Notes: generated from the sequence alone by a model not told the origin. 64,000 bases of DNA from JAOAFZ01 sp964407325 (GCA_964407325.1 CAYOVA010000005.1:3451-67450); one strand, 5' to 3'. Positions 1 to 8,804 are shown, counted from the stretch's first letter. Translations and numbers: made by a program.

Positions 1-28
1 CTTCAGCCTCGTGTAACAGGTGTTCCCC

Positions 29-1702
29 TTAGCTCAAGATCTTCTCATTATTCGGCAGCACTATCGGATTATCGTATTTATACTCGATTCCCATTTTAAT
101 GCAGACCTCCGCCTTTGCCAGTTCCGATCCAATAAATGCGGCATGGTCCACGCGTGAGATAAAGTTAAAGTGTTTTAGCTTGTATAGTAACTCCCGTGCA
201 GATCGACCTTCCAGTTCAAAGAGAGTTTTTCCTGTGGTGGTGTCCTGAAGTCGGGCCTTGATGGTTTTATCGATTACCGTAATATTGACAATCCCTCGTG
301 GGTCGGAATCGCGATTCGGGTCAAAATACATGCGGGGGATTTTGTCGGTTACCTGTTTTTTTAAGAGTGCTTCCACATTTTTCCAGTCCCGCTGGTAGAT
401 GTGCGCAGACTCCGATTCAACTGTAATGATGCCGGGTTTGTAGCCGGTTTCTTTCGCAATCTTTCCTAACAGCTGGTTAATCCCGTAAAAGTTAAAAAAC
501 CAAGCTCTGCCAATATCATGGCTGCGTACAAACACATGAATATCCACTTGTTCATTCCGAACCGTAAAGGAAAACTTAAACAGGCACGGGCGTCCGCTTT
601 CCAATCCGGTATGGTATCGCTGGTCCCACAGCACAATTTCTTTATCCAAATCAAATGGTTTCTTTTTGATTCGATCAATAACATACTGAACCTGATCCAA
701 TCGCGGCACCAGGCCTTCCAGCAGAATTGTAATTTTTTTGGCATCGGATTTGATTTTCTCTTCGACATCCTCTACCAGCTTCTCCGCTTTTGTTTTTTCA
801 ATCGCAGTATGATTCAGCAGGAAAGTACGGGCAGCGTCATAGCCCTGTTCTGTCAAAATCTCCTCTACCGATTGGTCGATTATTTCCAATCGGGGGAATG
901 CGTACATCAGCTCTGCATAGAGGTACGAGTAGTCTCGTGGTCGTTCAAAGGTGTACACTCCCGGAAACAGTTCTTTTCGGTATGGTTCAGCAGAAAATTG
1001 CGTTTTGTAATACTGGTCAAGGCTCTCTTTTGTGACTCCTAACGATTTTTCTTCAACTAGCCAGTCGGGAAGGAAAAAATCATCCGGATCTTCCCCTTCC
1101 ACCACCACTGTTGCTCCGCGGATTTCCTTTACTTCTTCACTGTCTTCGTCAATTTTTGTTTTTACACCATATTTCCACACCGTATGAAGCAACGTCAAAT
1201 AGGCATCGGCACCTTTCATATCGCGAACGGGATAAGTATATCGCTCTGAAGGAAGAGTGTCCGGGGCCTCAACCACAAATTCGTCAAATACGACAGGCTC
1301 CATATAAGGACCTTTTTCAGCAAGCCGGAGCTGTGCCGGGTCCAGTTTCGCATCAGTGCTTTTATCATGCAGCTCGACATTACTAAGGATCAACTGGAGT
1401 GTCTCTGGAGTAATTTGATCTACTAACGTATCTTCAACGGTTCCCTTCTGCCACAGTTCAAGTAGCTTTTTCTTGCCACCAAGCCCTATGGGAGTATTAC
1501 TTAGTTTATCCGGCCCCCACACTATCAGATTTGTAATGTGGGGATTTAGTGCCAAGTTGTACAGCATTATGTTGATCCCAAAAGCTGAACGGAGGTTGCC
1601 AATAATAGCGAACTCTTCCAGTAAATGAGGATTAAATTTCGTTACCAGTTGAACATCCTGCCAGACAACACACAACGCATTGCTGCTTTTAGGATTTCCC
1701 AC
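29..1702 (-). CDS. Thymidylate-synthase-like protein with MtrA-like N-terminus
   Basis: The 557-residue protein carries a thymidylate-synthase-like core in its second half: RPCLFKF (nucleophile Cys about 373, compare the PPCH loop), RSHD (393-396) followed by a TS-like helix, and SAHIYQRD (His about 434) in the place of the family's DAHIY motif. Residues 8-88 (CVVW, IIGNLRSAFGIN, NLIVWGPD) resemble the subunit-A domain of tetrahydromethanopterin methyltransferase, and the last 40 residues (DHAAFIGSELAKAE) look like DUF4346. I infer a pyrimidine-methylating enzyme of the archaeal/CPR fused type. The only conventional start is GTG at 1702, but the frame stays open and protein-like upstream to about 1780. 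The gene lies 88 nt downstream of the ligase-like gene on the same strand and is probably co-transcribed with it. The fold assignment is fairly sure; the substrate is not. Confidence 0.7.
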   Translation of the reverse strand: MGNPKSSNALCVVWQDVQLVTKFNPHLLEEFAIIGNLRSAFGINIMLYNLALNPHITNLIVWGPDKLSNTPIGLGGKKKLLELWQKGTVEDTLVDQITPETLQLILSNVELHDKSTDAKLDPAQLRLAEKGPYMEPVVFDEFVVEAPDTLPSERYTYPVRDMKGADAYLTLLHTVWKYGVKTKIDEDSEEVKEIRGATVVVEGEDPDDFFLPDWLVEEKSLGVTKESLDQYYKTQFSAEPYRKELFPGVYTFERPRDYSYLYAELMYAFPRLEIIDQSVEEILTEQGYDAARTFLLNHTAIEKTKAEKLVEDVEEKIKSDAKKITILLEGLVPRLDQVQYVIDRIKKKPFDLDKEIVLWDQRYHTGLESGRPCLFKFSFTVRNEQVDIHVFVRSHDIGRAWFFNFYGINQLLGKIAKETGYKPGIITVESESAHIYQRDWKNVEALLKKQVTDKIPRMYFDPNRDSDPRGIVNITVIDKTIKARLQDTTTGKTLFELEGRSARELLYKLKHFNFISRVDHAAFIGSELAKAEVCIKMGIEYKYDNPIVLPNNEKILS

Positions 1703-1790
1703 AATAAACGGGTATTCCTGAAACTTATACGCGTGAAGACCATTAACCGGTTGAATATATGCGGGAGGTATAAAGAAAATAAGGTATGAA

Positions 1791-3074
1791 TTAGTAACGG
1801 TAAGAACGGGTATCTCTTGTGCCGATTATAGACCTTGCTTTTCCCGAAAGCAAACCAAATAAGACTGCTGTTACAAGAATATTTTGCTGAAGCGATAACC
1901 AGTAATGGTCCATCATACCCGAGATAAACACAGCCAAAAAACAGTAGAAAAAAGGTTTGTAACTCAGCAGCGGTAGTACTCTGCGCATTCCCATAATGAG
2001 GATAAGGCCTCCCAGTACGAGTCCTGCTTCGGCAATCCATAACAGGATAATATTGTGGACGGGCTGCAAAAAGTACGACCTGTAGGGATTAGGAAATTGG
2101 GATTGGGCTGCTACATAAGTACCAAGCCCGGTTCCCGTAAGAGGGTCAGCAGCAATAATCTGCACCGCGTTATCAATAAGCGTTACCCGTTTAGCAATAT
2201 TTTCAGGATCACTTTGAGGAGCAAAAAACACTGCCGCAATTACCAGCAACACAATAGTTCGTGCAATACCACAGAGTTTACACTGCATCTTGAATAGCAC
2301 CTCTACAAAAACCAGCATATTCAAAATCACAAACACGCCGATAGCCGTTTTTGAGAAGGTAAGAAAAATAGTAAGCATCGCAATAAATAGTGTTACGGTA
2401 CGTACGCGAGGGTACTTTTTGAAGGGTTCCCATCCTTGAACAAAAAAATAGAGTAGCAGGAAAAAACCTCCCATCGAATTGGGATGGGAAAAAGATCCGT
2501 AGGGCCGCAAAAATAGGTTACCGTTGAGTGCGGCAACAGCGGCATCGGGGGTGGTAACAGTAATCGCCCGTTCTCCCAGCCAGTAAAAAATGCCCTGAAG
2601 GGTATGTTTATTAATAAATTGTGCCAGTGCCAGTCCAAATTGGATGAAAGTAGATGCGACAAGGCTCCACAGGTACCAATTCCAGGGGTAAAGCAGCTTT
2701 GTTTTTTGAGCAATTATTGCGGAATTACCACCCATTTCTCGAAATATGGCAAACAGTGCAACCCATTCAACCAACTTCACAAACTTAAACACACTTACCG
2801 GGAAAATAAGTGAAAAGAGGACATTTACAACAAGCAACCCCAACACAATCAGCACCCAGCGCTGTCGAAAAAAAGCGAAGACGGTTTTGAAATGGAAACC
2901 AATAAGAAGTACTGCAACAATATCCGAAAGAAACAATGCAGGTGCCAGATAGTCTGTTCTAATAGCCCGAATATGCGAAAACTCAAAAAAGAAATAGGTA
3001 CCCAGTTGAGTAGGAAGAAGAAACAGAAATGCACAGACAAGCAGATGGGGTATGGAGAACCGTATCATTTTCAT
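1791..3074 (-). CDS. O-antigen ligase/polymerase-like membrane protein (Wzy_C type)
   Basis: The 427-residue protein is almost entirely hydrophobic, with about ten to twelve predicted membrane segments. A Wzy_C-like signature lies near residues 340-360 (PVHNIILLWIAEAGLV), preceded by a periplasmic-type loop containing TGTGLGTYV. The family joins or polymerises lipid-linked glycans at the outer face of the cytoplasmic membrane. TATAAT lies 8 nt before the ATG on the minus strand, giving an almost leaderless start. The gene is divergent from the NfeD gene. The glycan substrate cannot be told from sequence, and other members of this clan, such as protein O-glycosyltransferases, are possible. Confidence 0.75.
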   Translation of the reverse strand: MKMIRFSIPHLLVCAFLFLLPTQLGTYFFFEFSHIRAIRTDYLAPALFLSDIVAVLLIGFHFKTVFAFFRQRWVLIVLGLLVVNVLFSLIFPVSVFKFVKLVEWVALFAIFREMGGNSAIIAQKTKLLYPWNWYLWSLVASTFIQFGLALAQFINKHTLQGIFYWLGERAITVTTPDAAVAALNGNLFLRPYGSFSHPNSMGGFFLLLYFFVQGWEPFKKYPRVRTVTLFIAMLTIFLTFSKTAIGVFVILNMLVFVEVLFKMQCKLCGIARTIVLLVIAAVFFAPQSDPENIAKRVTLIDNAVQIIAADPLTGTGLGTYVAAQSQFPNPYRSYFLQPVHNIILLWIAEAGLVLGGLILIMGMRRVLPLLSYKPFFYCFLAVFISGMMDHYWLSLQQNILVTAVLFGLLSGKARSIIGTRDTRSYRY

Positions 3075-3147
3075 GGTGATTTATTATACGCAATACAACT
3101 GTTCTTGTATAATTTTTCTCCAGTCTAGAGTCTGTTATACTACACGT

Positions 3148-3585
3148 ATGGAACTACCCGACAACCCTTCTACCTACCTGGTGATAGCTGGTATTGGCCT
3201 TGCGATACTGGAACTGATTTTGGGGGCTGCAACAGCGTTTGAGTTGCTGGTAATTGGAATTATCTTTGTTGTGGGCGGTTTTATCGGGTTAATAACAAAC
3301 TCTTTTCTGATTGCCCTTCTTTCGATCACATTGCTCAGTTTTCTTTATTTTTTTGGGGGAAGAAACATGATCCGCAATACCTTTTCGATCGAAACAAAGG
3401 CGACAAACGTTGATGCCATTATTGGAGAAAAAGCCGTAGTAGTAAAAAAAATCACGCCGGATGAAGCCGGCCAGGTAAAGGTCCAGGGTGAAATTTGGCG
3501 GGCAACGGCAAAGACTCCTCTTGAAAAAGGTCAATCAGTCACCATCGATTCGGTAAGCGGAGTTACCCTCTCTGTTTCTGCATAA
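3148..3585 (+). CDS. NfeD-like membrane protein
   Basis: This is a 145-residue short NfeD homologue. Three closely spaced hydrophobic segments occupy about residues 10-70, followed by a C-terminal OB-fold-like domain (IIGEKAVVVKKITPDEAGQV, about 90-145). The start is the ATG at 3148, because TATACT (3136-3141) lies exactly 6 nt upstream, as at many genes here; longer in-frame starts upstream would lie inside the promoter. NfeD proteins pair with SPFH/stomatin proteins in membrane microdomains, and an SPFH gene follows 32 nt downstream. Confidence 0.85.
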   Translation: MELPDNPSTYLVIAGIGLAILELILGAATAFELLVIGIIFVVGGFIGLITNSFLIALLSITLLSFLYFFGGRNMIRNTFSIETKATNVDAIIGEKAVVVKKITPDEAGQVKVQGEIWRATAKTPLEKGQSVTIDSVSGVTLSVSA

Positions 3586-3617
3586 CTAATTCGTTCTGCT
3601 TTGTTATAATAGGCTAT

Positions 3618-4484
3618 ATGCAATTTTTAACTATACCTCTTCTGGTTTTTGCCGTTATAACCGTCTTTGCGGCTGTTAAGATTGTGCGCCAGAATGAAAA
3701 AGGCATCGTTCTCCGTCTGGGAAAGTTTAAAGAAGTTATTAATCCTGGACTTAATTTTGTTATCCCGTATATCGAACAGCTTATTCTTGTTGACGTACGT
3801 GAAAAGGTTATTAACGTAGAGCCGCAAAGAGTAATTACCAAAGATAATGTTTCCGTAACAGTCGATGCGGTTGTGTACTACAAAATAGTTGATCCTGTTC
3901 GTGCGGAATTTGAGGTTGAAGATTTTGACACTGCTGTTACCACACTTGCGCAAACAAATCTCCGTAACTTGATTGGTGATAAGTCTCTTGATGAAACATT
4001 CGTTGCCCGCGATTCTATTAATGCCAGCCTGCGTGAAGTGCTTGATGAAGCAACAAACGGCTGGGGTGTAAAAGTAACCCGTGTTGAAGTGCAAAAAATC
4101 GAGCCTCCGCCGGAAATTACAGAAGCGATGAGTCTCCAGATGAAAGCAGAACGTGAAAAGCGTGCCGCTATTTTGCAGGCTGAGGGTGTGCGCCAGAGTG
4201 ATATCTTGCAGGCAGAAGGTGCAAAATCCGCAGAAATCTTACGGGCTGAAGGTGCAGCCCAGGCAGTTATCTTAAATGCTGACGCAGAAGCCAAATCTAT
4301 TGAGAAAATTTCAGAAGCTGCAAATAAGTACTTTGATGAAAAAGCACAAAAGTGGCAGCAAATGCAGGTTTCAGAGAATGTATTGGCACATGCTACAAAA
4401 TATGTTATCCCAACTTCAGCGGATGTTGTAAACATCCTGAATCTGGAAGGAAAAGGGGATATTCTACCGGTCAAGAAAAAATAA
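3618..4484 (+). CDS. SPFH/stomatin-family protein (QmcA-like)
   Basis: The 288-residue protein has one N-terminal membrane segment (about 2-18), an SPFH domain (about 19-200; KGIVLRLGKFKEVINPGLNF, DNVSVTVDAVVYYKI) and an alanine/glutamate-rich helical region with repeated AEGxxxAxIL units (about 185-235), as in stomatins and prohibitins. It is expected to oligomerise on the inner membrane and scaffold membrane proteins or proteases. It follows NfeD in the usual pairing, but has its own TATAAT (3605-3610) 7 nt before the ATG, so it can be transcribed separately as a leaderless message. Confidence 0.9.
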   Translation: MQFLTIPLLVFAVITVFAAVKIVRQNEKGIVLRLGKFKEVINPGLNFVIPYIEQLILVDVREKVINVEPQRVITKDNVSVTVDAVVYYKIVDPVRAEFEVEDFDTAVTTLAQTNLRNLIGDKSLDETFVARDSINASLREVLDEATNGWGVKVTRVEVQKIEPPPEITEAMSLQMKAEREKRAAILQAEGVRQSDILQAEGAKSAEILRAEGAAQAVILNADAEAKSIEKISEAANKYFDEKAQKWQQMQVSENVLAHATKYVIPTSADVVNILNLEGKGDILPVKKK

Positions 4485-4567
4485 TACCGGAGGGTGTTCT
4501 TGTAATCCTTATATTCTTTTCATACATTCTTCTTCATTTATTCATGTTCTTATAGTAATATACGGGC

Positions 4568-5116
4568 ATGGTAGCCGTCGAAAGAGAACATATTGCAGAG
4601 TCAGTTGTTCCTGAGCTCGTGATAGATTCTGATGGAACAAGGATGGGAATAGAGGGTTTTGTGGAAGAGAGCTGGGTTCGTGAAGAAACACCGGCACAGG
4701 TGGCAGCTGATATATTTTCCCGTGATCTTCCTCGCATAGTAAACGAAGTAAAAGCAAATATTGCTCCTGGCAATACAAATGAATGGAAGAGATTGTCTCT
4801 ATTATATTCTGGCGGTTTCATTGTGGCGCAGATGGCAAGATTACGAGCTGAACAATTTGATTACCAGGAAGCGGCACGGCTTGTAGGGCAAGGTCTGGCA
4901 GTAAGTGCAAGAGATGTCCGTGAACAACGGGTGTGGTCTTCTGTTATTGGAAAAGGGCTCAATTCATACATTGCTGCATGTGCTCAACGTGCACAGCCTG
5001 GTTCTACGGACGAGCAATGCCTTCGCGAAGCGGAAGCGTGTAGAGATGCTTTAGCCCATGCTTTTGGACCATTTGGCCAACTTATAGCGTCTCCCTCTTT
5101 ACGCAGAACTTACTAA
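4568..5116 (+). CDS. Conserved-looking hypothetical protein, 182 aa
   Basis: I do not recognise this family. The protein is soluble, mostly helical and has no signal peptide or membrane segment. Residues 55-150 (RLSLLYSGGFIVAQMARLRA, followed by EQFDYQEAARLVGQGLAVSA) look like paired antiparallel helices, somewhat TPR-like, but no clear TPR consensus is present. It lies between the SPFH gene and smpB on the same strand. An AT-rich stretch with TATAGT/TAATAT precedes the ATG within 11 nt and no Shine-Dalgarno is visible. Base composition matches its neighbours, so it is likely native. Confidence 0.6.
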   Translation: MVAVEREHIAESVVPELVIDSDGTRMGIEGFVEESWVREETPAQVAADIFSRDLPRIVNEVKANIAPGNTNEWKRLSLLYSGGFIVAQMARLRAEQFDYQEAARLVGQGLAVSARDVREQRVWSSVIGKGLNSYIAACAQRAQPGSTDEQCLREAEACRDALAHAFGPFGQLIASPSLRRTY

Positions 5117-5142
5117 TGCGCCTTCCTGTAGCATAGGTGCGT

Positions 5143-5148
5143 TATAAT
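5143..5148 (+). promoter_or_regulatory. -10 box of smpB (leaderless start)
   Basis: TATAAT ends 6 nt before ATG 5155. This decides the start: a GTG at 5137 lies inside or upstream of the promoter and cannot be the initiator of this transcript. Confidence 0.7.
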
Positions 5149-5154
5149 AACTTC

Positions 5155-5601
5155 ATGAAAGTCTCCAATAAAACCTGGTTGCGTGAATTTACCCCCATTG
5201 AAGAAATGGAGGCGGGTATTGTGCTTTCAGGTGCTGAAGCAAAGTCAGCAATGGAAGGTCGTATTAAGCTTGAAGCATCATTTATTAAGATTCGTGAGCA
5301 TGAACCATTTTTGATTAATACCGAAATTTTCCGGTATCAGTTTGATGGTAATCCTGAATACAACCCTACTCGCAGTCGCAAATTACTGTTGAATGCAAAA
5401 GAAATTCTTCGTTTGGAAACAAAAATGGCCTCAAATCCCGGCCTTACTATTATACCGGTGAGCATGTACAGTAAAGGCCGCCGCATCAAGGTAAAAATTG
5501 CCCTGGTAAAAGGGAAAAAGGAAACAGAGAAGCGCCGGCTTGAACGCGACAAAAAGGTTGTACGCGCACAAGAGCGCGAGCTCAAAGAACTTTTGCGGTA
5601 A
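5155..5601 (+). CDS. smpB: SsrA-binding protein SmpB
   Basis: SmpB binds tmRNA and brings it to stalled ribosomes for trans-translation. The 148-residue length fits the family. GIVLSGAEAKS (about 21-31) matches the first conserved strand, RSRKLLLNAKEI (about 73-84) matches the RKLLL motif, and the basic C-terminal tail (KGKKETEKRRLERDKK, about 118-135) is the part that enters the ribosomal mRNA channel. Its partner tmRNA lies 1.8 kb away. I chose ATG 5155 because of the adjacent -10 box and because the extra upstream residues have no family counterpart. Confidence 0.95.
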   Translation: MKVSNKTWLREFTPIEEMEAGIVLSGAEAKSAMEGRIKLEASFIKIREHEPFLINTEIFRYQFDGNPEYNPTRSRKLLLNAKEILRLETKMASNPGLTIIPVSMYSKGRRIKVKIALVKGKKETEKRRLERDKKVVRAQERELKELLR

Positions 5602-5657
5602 TCTCACTCCCTGTGAGTCAAATTCCTTCATCTTTCCTTAGCGAGCCATGCACTACT

Positions 5658-5801
5658 TTATCCTAGTAAACCCAATCCCAAAATTCCGTTTATTATCAAG
5701 TAAAACGCAATCAGATAATTGAGGAATTGGGGAAAAACGAGAATAAGAACACCAAAAATAAGCGAAACAAAGGGATCGAAGGAAGTTACATTCAATGACA
5801 T
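5658..5801 (-). CDS. Small two-TM protein, DUF3096-like
   Basis: The frame encodes about 47 residues from ATG 5801; an alternative ATG at 5852 would give 64. It contains LIFGVLILVFPQFLNYLIAF followed by YLIINGILGL, which is the pattern of the DUF3096 family: two short membrane helices separated by a proline-containing turn. The function of that family is unknown. The gene sits alone between smpB and a hypothetical gene. The family resemblance persuades me that it is real; the start is uncertain. Confidence 0.6.
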   Translation of the reverse strand: MSLNVTSFDPFVSLIFGVLILVFPQFLNYLIAFYLIINGILGLGLLG

Positions 5802-5893
5802 AATAGTAAAAAAACTAGTAATTGAGCCTATTAAACCGCGAAGAAGTAACATTGCAGTCGAGAAGAAGTAAGAGAAGGGTAATAGACGTAGGG

Positions 5894-7249
5894 TTATATA
5901 CGGAGAATGCTTTTCAGCAACTGCTTAGTTTCTGCATCCATTTCTTCTGCAGCATTCAGTACGTTATCCTGCAACCGCCGCAACACAGTTGTTATTTCAT
6001 CAGTAAGTGCTATTTGTCCCCTGAATATACCGGCTCCCATAAAGTAATCTACAATCAGGTTTTCTTGTCCGCTAGGAATATAAGGCAATATTCGCATAAG
6101 AACTGCTGTTGCTTTCTCATCGGGCTGGCCTTTTAAGTAGGAACGAATAGGTAGTTCAGCAGGGCGAGGAAGTTCTGCTGCAGCGGCTCCTTGTGAATTG
6201 TCTGGTTCAGACTGAGAGTTTGGATTCTTACCCTTGTTGCCTGCTCGCCTTTCACGACGGCTGTTAAACGGGGTCATTTCTATATGTACTGCCGGATTGG
6301 TGCGCACTTCATTCCGTAACCACACGAGAGCCTTCCCATAAGGAGGCATAACCCGATTATCATTTAGCAGGGCAAGCAGTTTTGCGCGTTCCCAGACGGA
6401 AATATTAGTCGACATCAAATACTGTAAAGCAGCAGATAAGGCATGGTCTGCAGGGGGAAGTATGTTTTCCTCGCGCATAAACAGATCCCGGTAAACATGT
6501 GGCATATCCACATAGCTACGCGAATTCCCGTTCAGAAAATACACAAGTTGAGGAAACTCTAAAAGTATTTCAGGATCCTTGCAATCATACATTCCTTGAA
6601 TGAAATACTTCACATTGTGGTAAAAGCGAAACAGCCCAAAGCCTTTTCTCGAATTGTTTTTTGCGCTTTGCCAAAACTGTATATTATTTTCACTATCATG
6701 GGCAAGTCTAGAAAGTTCTGTTTGAACATACCGATTGACCCAGTCCATCGTCGGTTTAAAGTTGGGTACACTGATCGTATCAACAGGGTATCTGTCCGTA
6801 AACTCCTGATAAAAGTACTCGGTTGCGGCTGTAATCACATACTCCACTAACTCTGTAGGAACCCTGTCGAAGTCGGGTACCGGGTTTTCCCGTAGAGATC
6901 GACGGATTGAGTTGGTAACATATTGGAGCAGTACAACTTCGTGCATGCGGCTGTCTCTATCTTGCATAGGAGTAATCGGTGCTGGAGAAGCACTGTCCCG
7001 TATCTCTTTCAGGGATTGAATTGAGTGTAGCACTATTCGGTGGGAAGGCGCGAAGTCTTCAGCATTATGCCATGCACGTGCGAATAATTCGTCGGGAGTA
7101 AATTCTGCTTCATCTTCCACAGCGCAAAGGGTTTCCATTCCCTCCGCAAATGGACGAACAACAGTAGTCTTCCTCGCTTTATACAACGCGGTGAATACAG
7201 GCGGAAGATCTTGTCCATTATACATCGGGTTTTTTCTTTCGTCTCCCAT
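5894..7249 (-). CDS. Hypothetical protein, 451 aa
   Basis: I do not recognise the family. The protein is soluble and mostly helical, with no membrane segment or catalytic motif that I can name. A low-complexity basic and polar stretch (about 325-355: RRERRAGNKGKNPNSQSEPD) separates a large N-terminal helical region from a C-terminal helical domain of about 90 residues ending LKSILRI. It is transcribed divergently from the tmRNA gene, with about 100 nt between them. Codon use matches its neighbours. Confidence 0.65.
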   Translation of the reverse strand: MGDERKNPMYNGQDLPPVFTALYKARKTTVVRPFAEGMETLCAVEDEAEFTPDELFARAWHNAEDFAPSHRIVLHSIQSLKEIRDSASPAPITPMQDRDSRMHEVVLLQYVTNSIRRSLRENPVPDFDRVPTELVEYVITAATEYFYQEFTDRYPVDTISVPNFKPTMDWVNRYVQTELSRLAHDSENNIQFWQSAKNNSRKGFGLFRFYHNVKYFIQGMYDCKDPEILLEFPQLVYFLNGNSRSYVDMPHVYRDLFMREENILPPADHALSAALQYLMSTNISVWERAKLLALLNDNRVMPPYGKALVWLRNEVRTNPAVHIEMTPFNSRRERRAGNKGKNPNSQSEPDNSQGAAAAELPRPAELPIRSYLKGQPDEKATAVLMRILPYIPSGQENLIVDYFMGAGIFRGQIALTDEITTVLRRLQDNVLNAAEEMDAETKQLLKSILRI

Positions 7250-7292
7250 GCTGTATTTTAACCTATAATAGTTTAACTTACCAGCGTAGATG

Positions 7293-7321
7293 TTGATCTG
7301 AAGGGTAAAAAATGGTATAAT
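7293..7321 (+). promoter_or_regulatory. Promoter of tmRNA
   Basis: TTGATC (7293-7298), a 17-nt spacer and a perfect TATAAT (7316-7321). Transcription should start near 7328, so about 28 nt of 5' leader must be removed to reach the mature tmRNA end at 7356. Confidence 0.75.
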
Positions 7322-7355
7322 AGGGTTCTAAATTACCGAAGGTAGTTTATTGATT

Positions 7356-7752
7356 GGGGATGACAGGCCTCGACAATTTGTGTACTTTTACAAGTGGTGA
7401 GGGCGTACTTATACGTCAAATAGGAAAACAATATCTGCAAAAACAGAAGAAACTTTTGCTGAGGTCCGTGCAATGTTTAAGGACGTAGCTGAAAAGGCTA
7501 TTGCTGCAACATACGCAAGATCTAACTTTCTCGTTGCGTAAGCAACAGAAACAGCATGCTATGAAGTTTTCCTTCGATTCAACGACATAGTTATAACCAA
7601 TCGAAGTGCAGTATCTGAGTGCCGCGGTTCATAAAGGTGCTAAAGATTTTTAACCGACAGTTTGCCGGCTTATAAAAAACCGGATATCTCTCACTAGTAC
7701 ATTTGTAAAAAAACCATATTGGATCCCGGTTCAATTCCGGGCATCTCCACCA
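7356..7752 (+). ncRNA. ssrA: tmRNA (transfer-messenger RNA)
   Basis: The RNA begins GGGGATG and ends CATCTCC-ACCA; these seven bases pair to form the tRNA-like acceptor with one G-U pair, and CCA is encoded. A T-arm (CCCGG-TTCAATT-CCGGG) precedes the 3' end. A tag reading frame is visible from GCA 7437 to TAA 7539-7541: it starts AKTEETFAEV and ends SNFLVA, 34 residues in all, with a hydrophobic protease-type C-terminus. It works with SmpB to rescue stalled ribosomes and mark the product for degradation. The tag is long compared with the usual 10 or so residues. Confidence 0.93.
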
Positions 7753-7839
7753 GAAATAACTATTTTCTTTAACTGCTTTTCAATAACACTATCTTTATTC
7801 TCTCGAGAAGATACTTATCCTCACAATTTACTATAAGAT

Positions 7840-8106
7840 GTGGTGTTGAATGGTATAATAGCTCTACTTAAGGCCACTTTCTTTTTAGCGCCTGCTATAC
7901 TCATCGCAGACACGTCTGGTATTGCCGCATCAATCAACATAAAGGAGCTTGTCCATATACTTCGACTGCATCCTTTATTCAGATATTTTGGTATATACAT
8001 AAAAACGATATATTATTAAGAGAACAAATATAAAGATAGAACACCTATCATTTATGCAGGCCTTTGCCTGATTGCCCTGGCCGGCTATCTGTTGTTGTCC
8101 TATTAG
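7840..8106 (+). pseudogene. Small membrane-protein ORF interrupted by an in-frame stop
   Basis: From GTG 7840 (or TTG 7846) the frame reads LNGIIALLKATFFLAPAILI and onward to TAA at 8017-8019, then continues in the same frame through RTPIIYAGLCLIALAGYLLL to TAG 8104. Both halves look like parts of one small membrane protein, so I read it as a gene broken by a nonsense mutation. It could also be a 57-residue intact peptide followed by chance hydrophobic sequence. It occupies most of the gap after tmRNA. Confidence 0.35.
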
Positions 8107-8130
8107 TCTAGCTTTCCGCAGTGCGATGAA

Positions 8131-8151
8131 GAGGGGGCGTAACGCTCCCTC
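8131..8151. terminator. GC-rich hairpin
   Basis: GAGGGGGCG and CGCTCCCTC form a 9-bp stem with one G-U pair around a 3-nt loop. No T-run follows on the plus strand. It lies between the broken small ORF and the 3' end of the convergent gene at 8235, so it may end transcription from either side. Confidence 0.4.
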
Positions 8152-8234
8152 CTCGATGATTTAGTTCAGAAGTAGGAAGCAAAAAAAAATACAGTCAGTG
8201 TGTAATCTGCATGAAAGTGCTTTAGGCAGCTCTA

Positions 8235-8804
8235 TTACCTGCTTTTTATTAAAACGTCATGCATTTCTCTCAGTTTTGCTGCAAGGAAAGGAGGTAATTG
8301 AGGATTGTCCTTTGCTATTCCCTCTTCAGGATGGCGTAGAACAGCACCAACTAATCCATCTAATTCTCGTGCTCTTGAGCTTTCTCGCTTACCATCTTTC
8401 CAGGCGGCATAAGACCCTTCAATTATTTTTATATGATGTGGTGTCTGTTCTTCTAATACGCGATTTGTATTATCAAGTACATCATTTAAAACGCTTGGAA
8501 GCAATCCATCTCCTCCATTAATACCATCCAGTCTCCCTTGTACTAAAGTTCTGGCTGAGGCAATTTCTTCTTGCAGTTTTCTTAACTGTTCTTTTGTGGG
8601 TGGTCTACTATATTTTTCAAGTTTCGTTAAGTTAAGAAGTGCTCCTTCTAAAGCAGGTCTTACTTCGTCAGCGGGTAAAAGAGTTTCTTGTACAGAAATA
8701 GCTTCTGAAGTGCTTGCTAGGTACGCTTCACCAGTTGGAGATTGACCGGCGTTATTTGCATTTACTTCTAACGGAGGGTTAAGATTTTCAGCTATATCTA
8801 CCAT
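8235..8804 (-). CDS. Hypothetical protein, 189 aa
   Basis: I do not recognise the family. The soluble, helix-rich protein has a polar N-terminal stretch of about 55 residues and a helical core with EEIASARTLVQGRL, then a C-terminal part (PQLPPFLAAKLREMHDVLI). I place the start at ATG 8804, because TACAAT lies 7 nt upstream on the minus strand, rather than at the first ATG 36 nt further up, which would lie in the promoter. A separate leaderless promoter makes it a single-gene unit. Confidence 0.55.
   Translation of the reverse strand: MVDIAENLNPPLEVNANNAGQSPTGEAYLASTSEAISVQETLLPADEVRPALEGALLNLTKLEKYSRPPTKEQLRKLQEEIASARTLVQGRLDGINGGDGLLPSVLNDVLDNTNRVLEEQTPHHIKIIEGSYAAWKDGKRESSRARELDGLVGAVLRHPEEGIAKDNPQLPPFLAAKLREMHDVLIKSR

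Noticed and set aside
5137..5154. GTG start for smpB
   Set aside because: The GTG lies upstream of the TATAAT box that precedes ATG 5155, and the added residues have no counterpart in SmpB.
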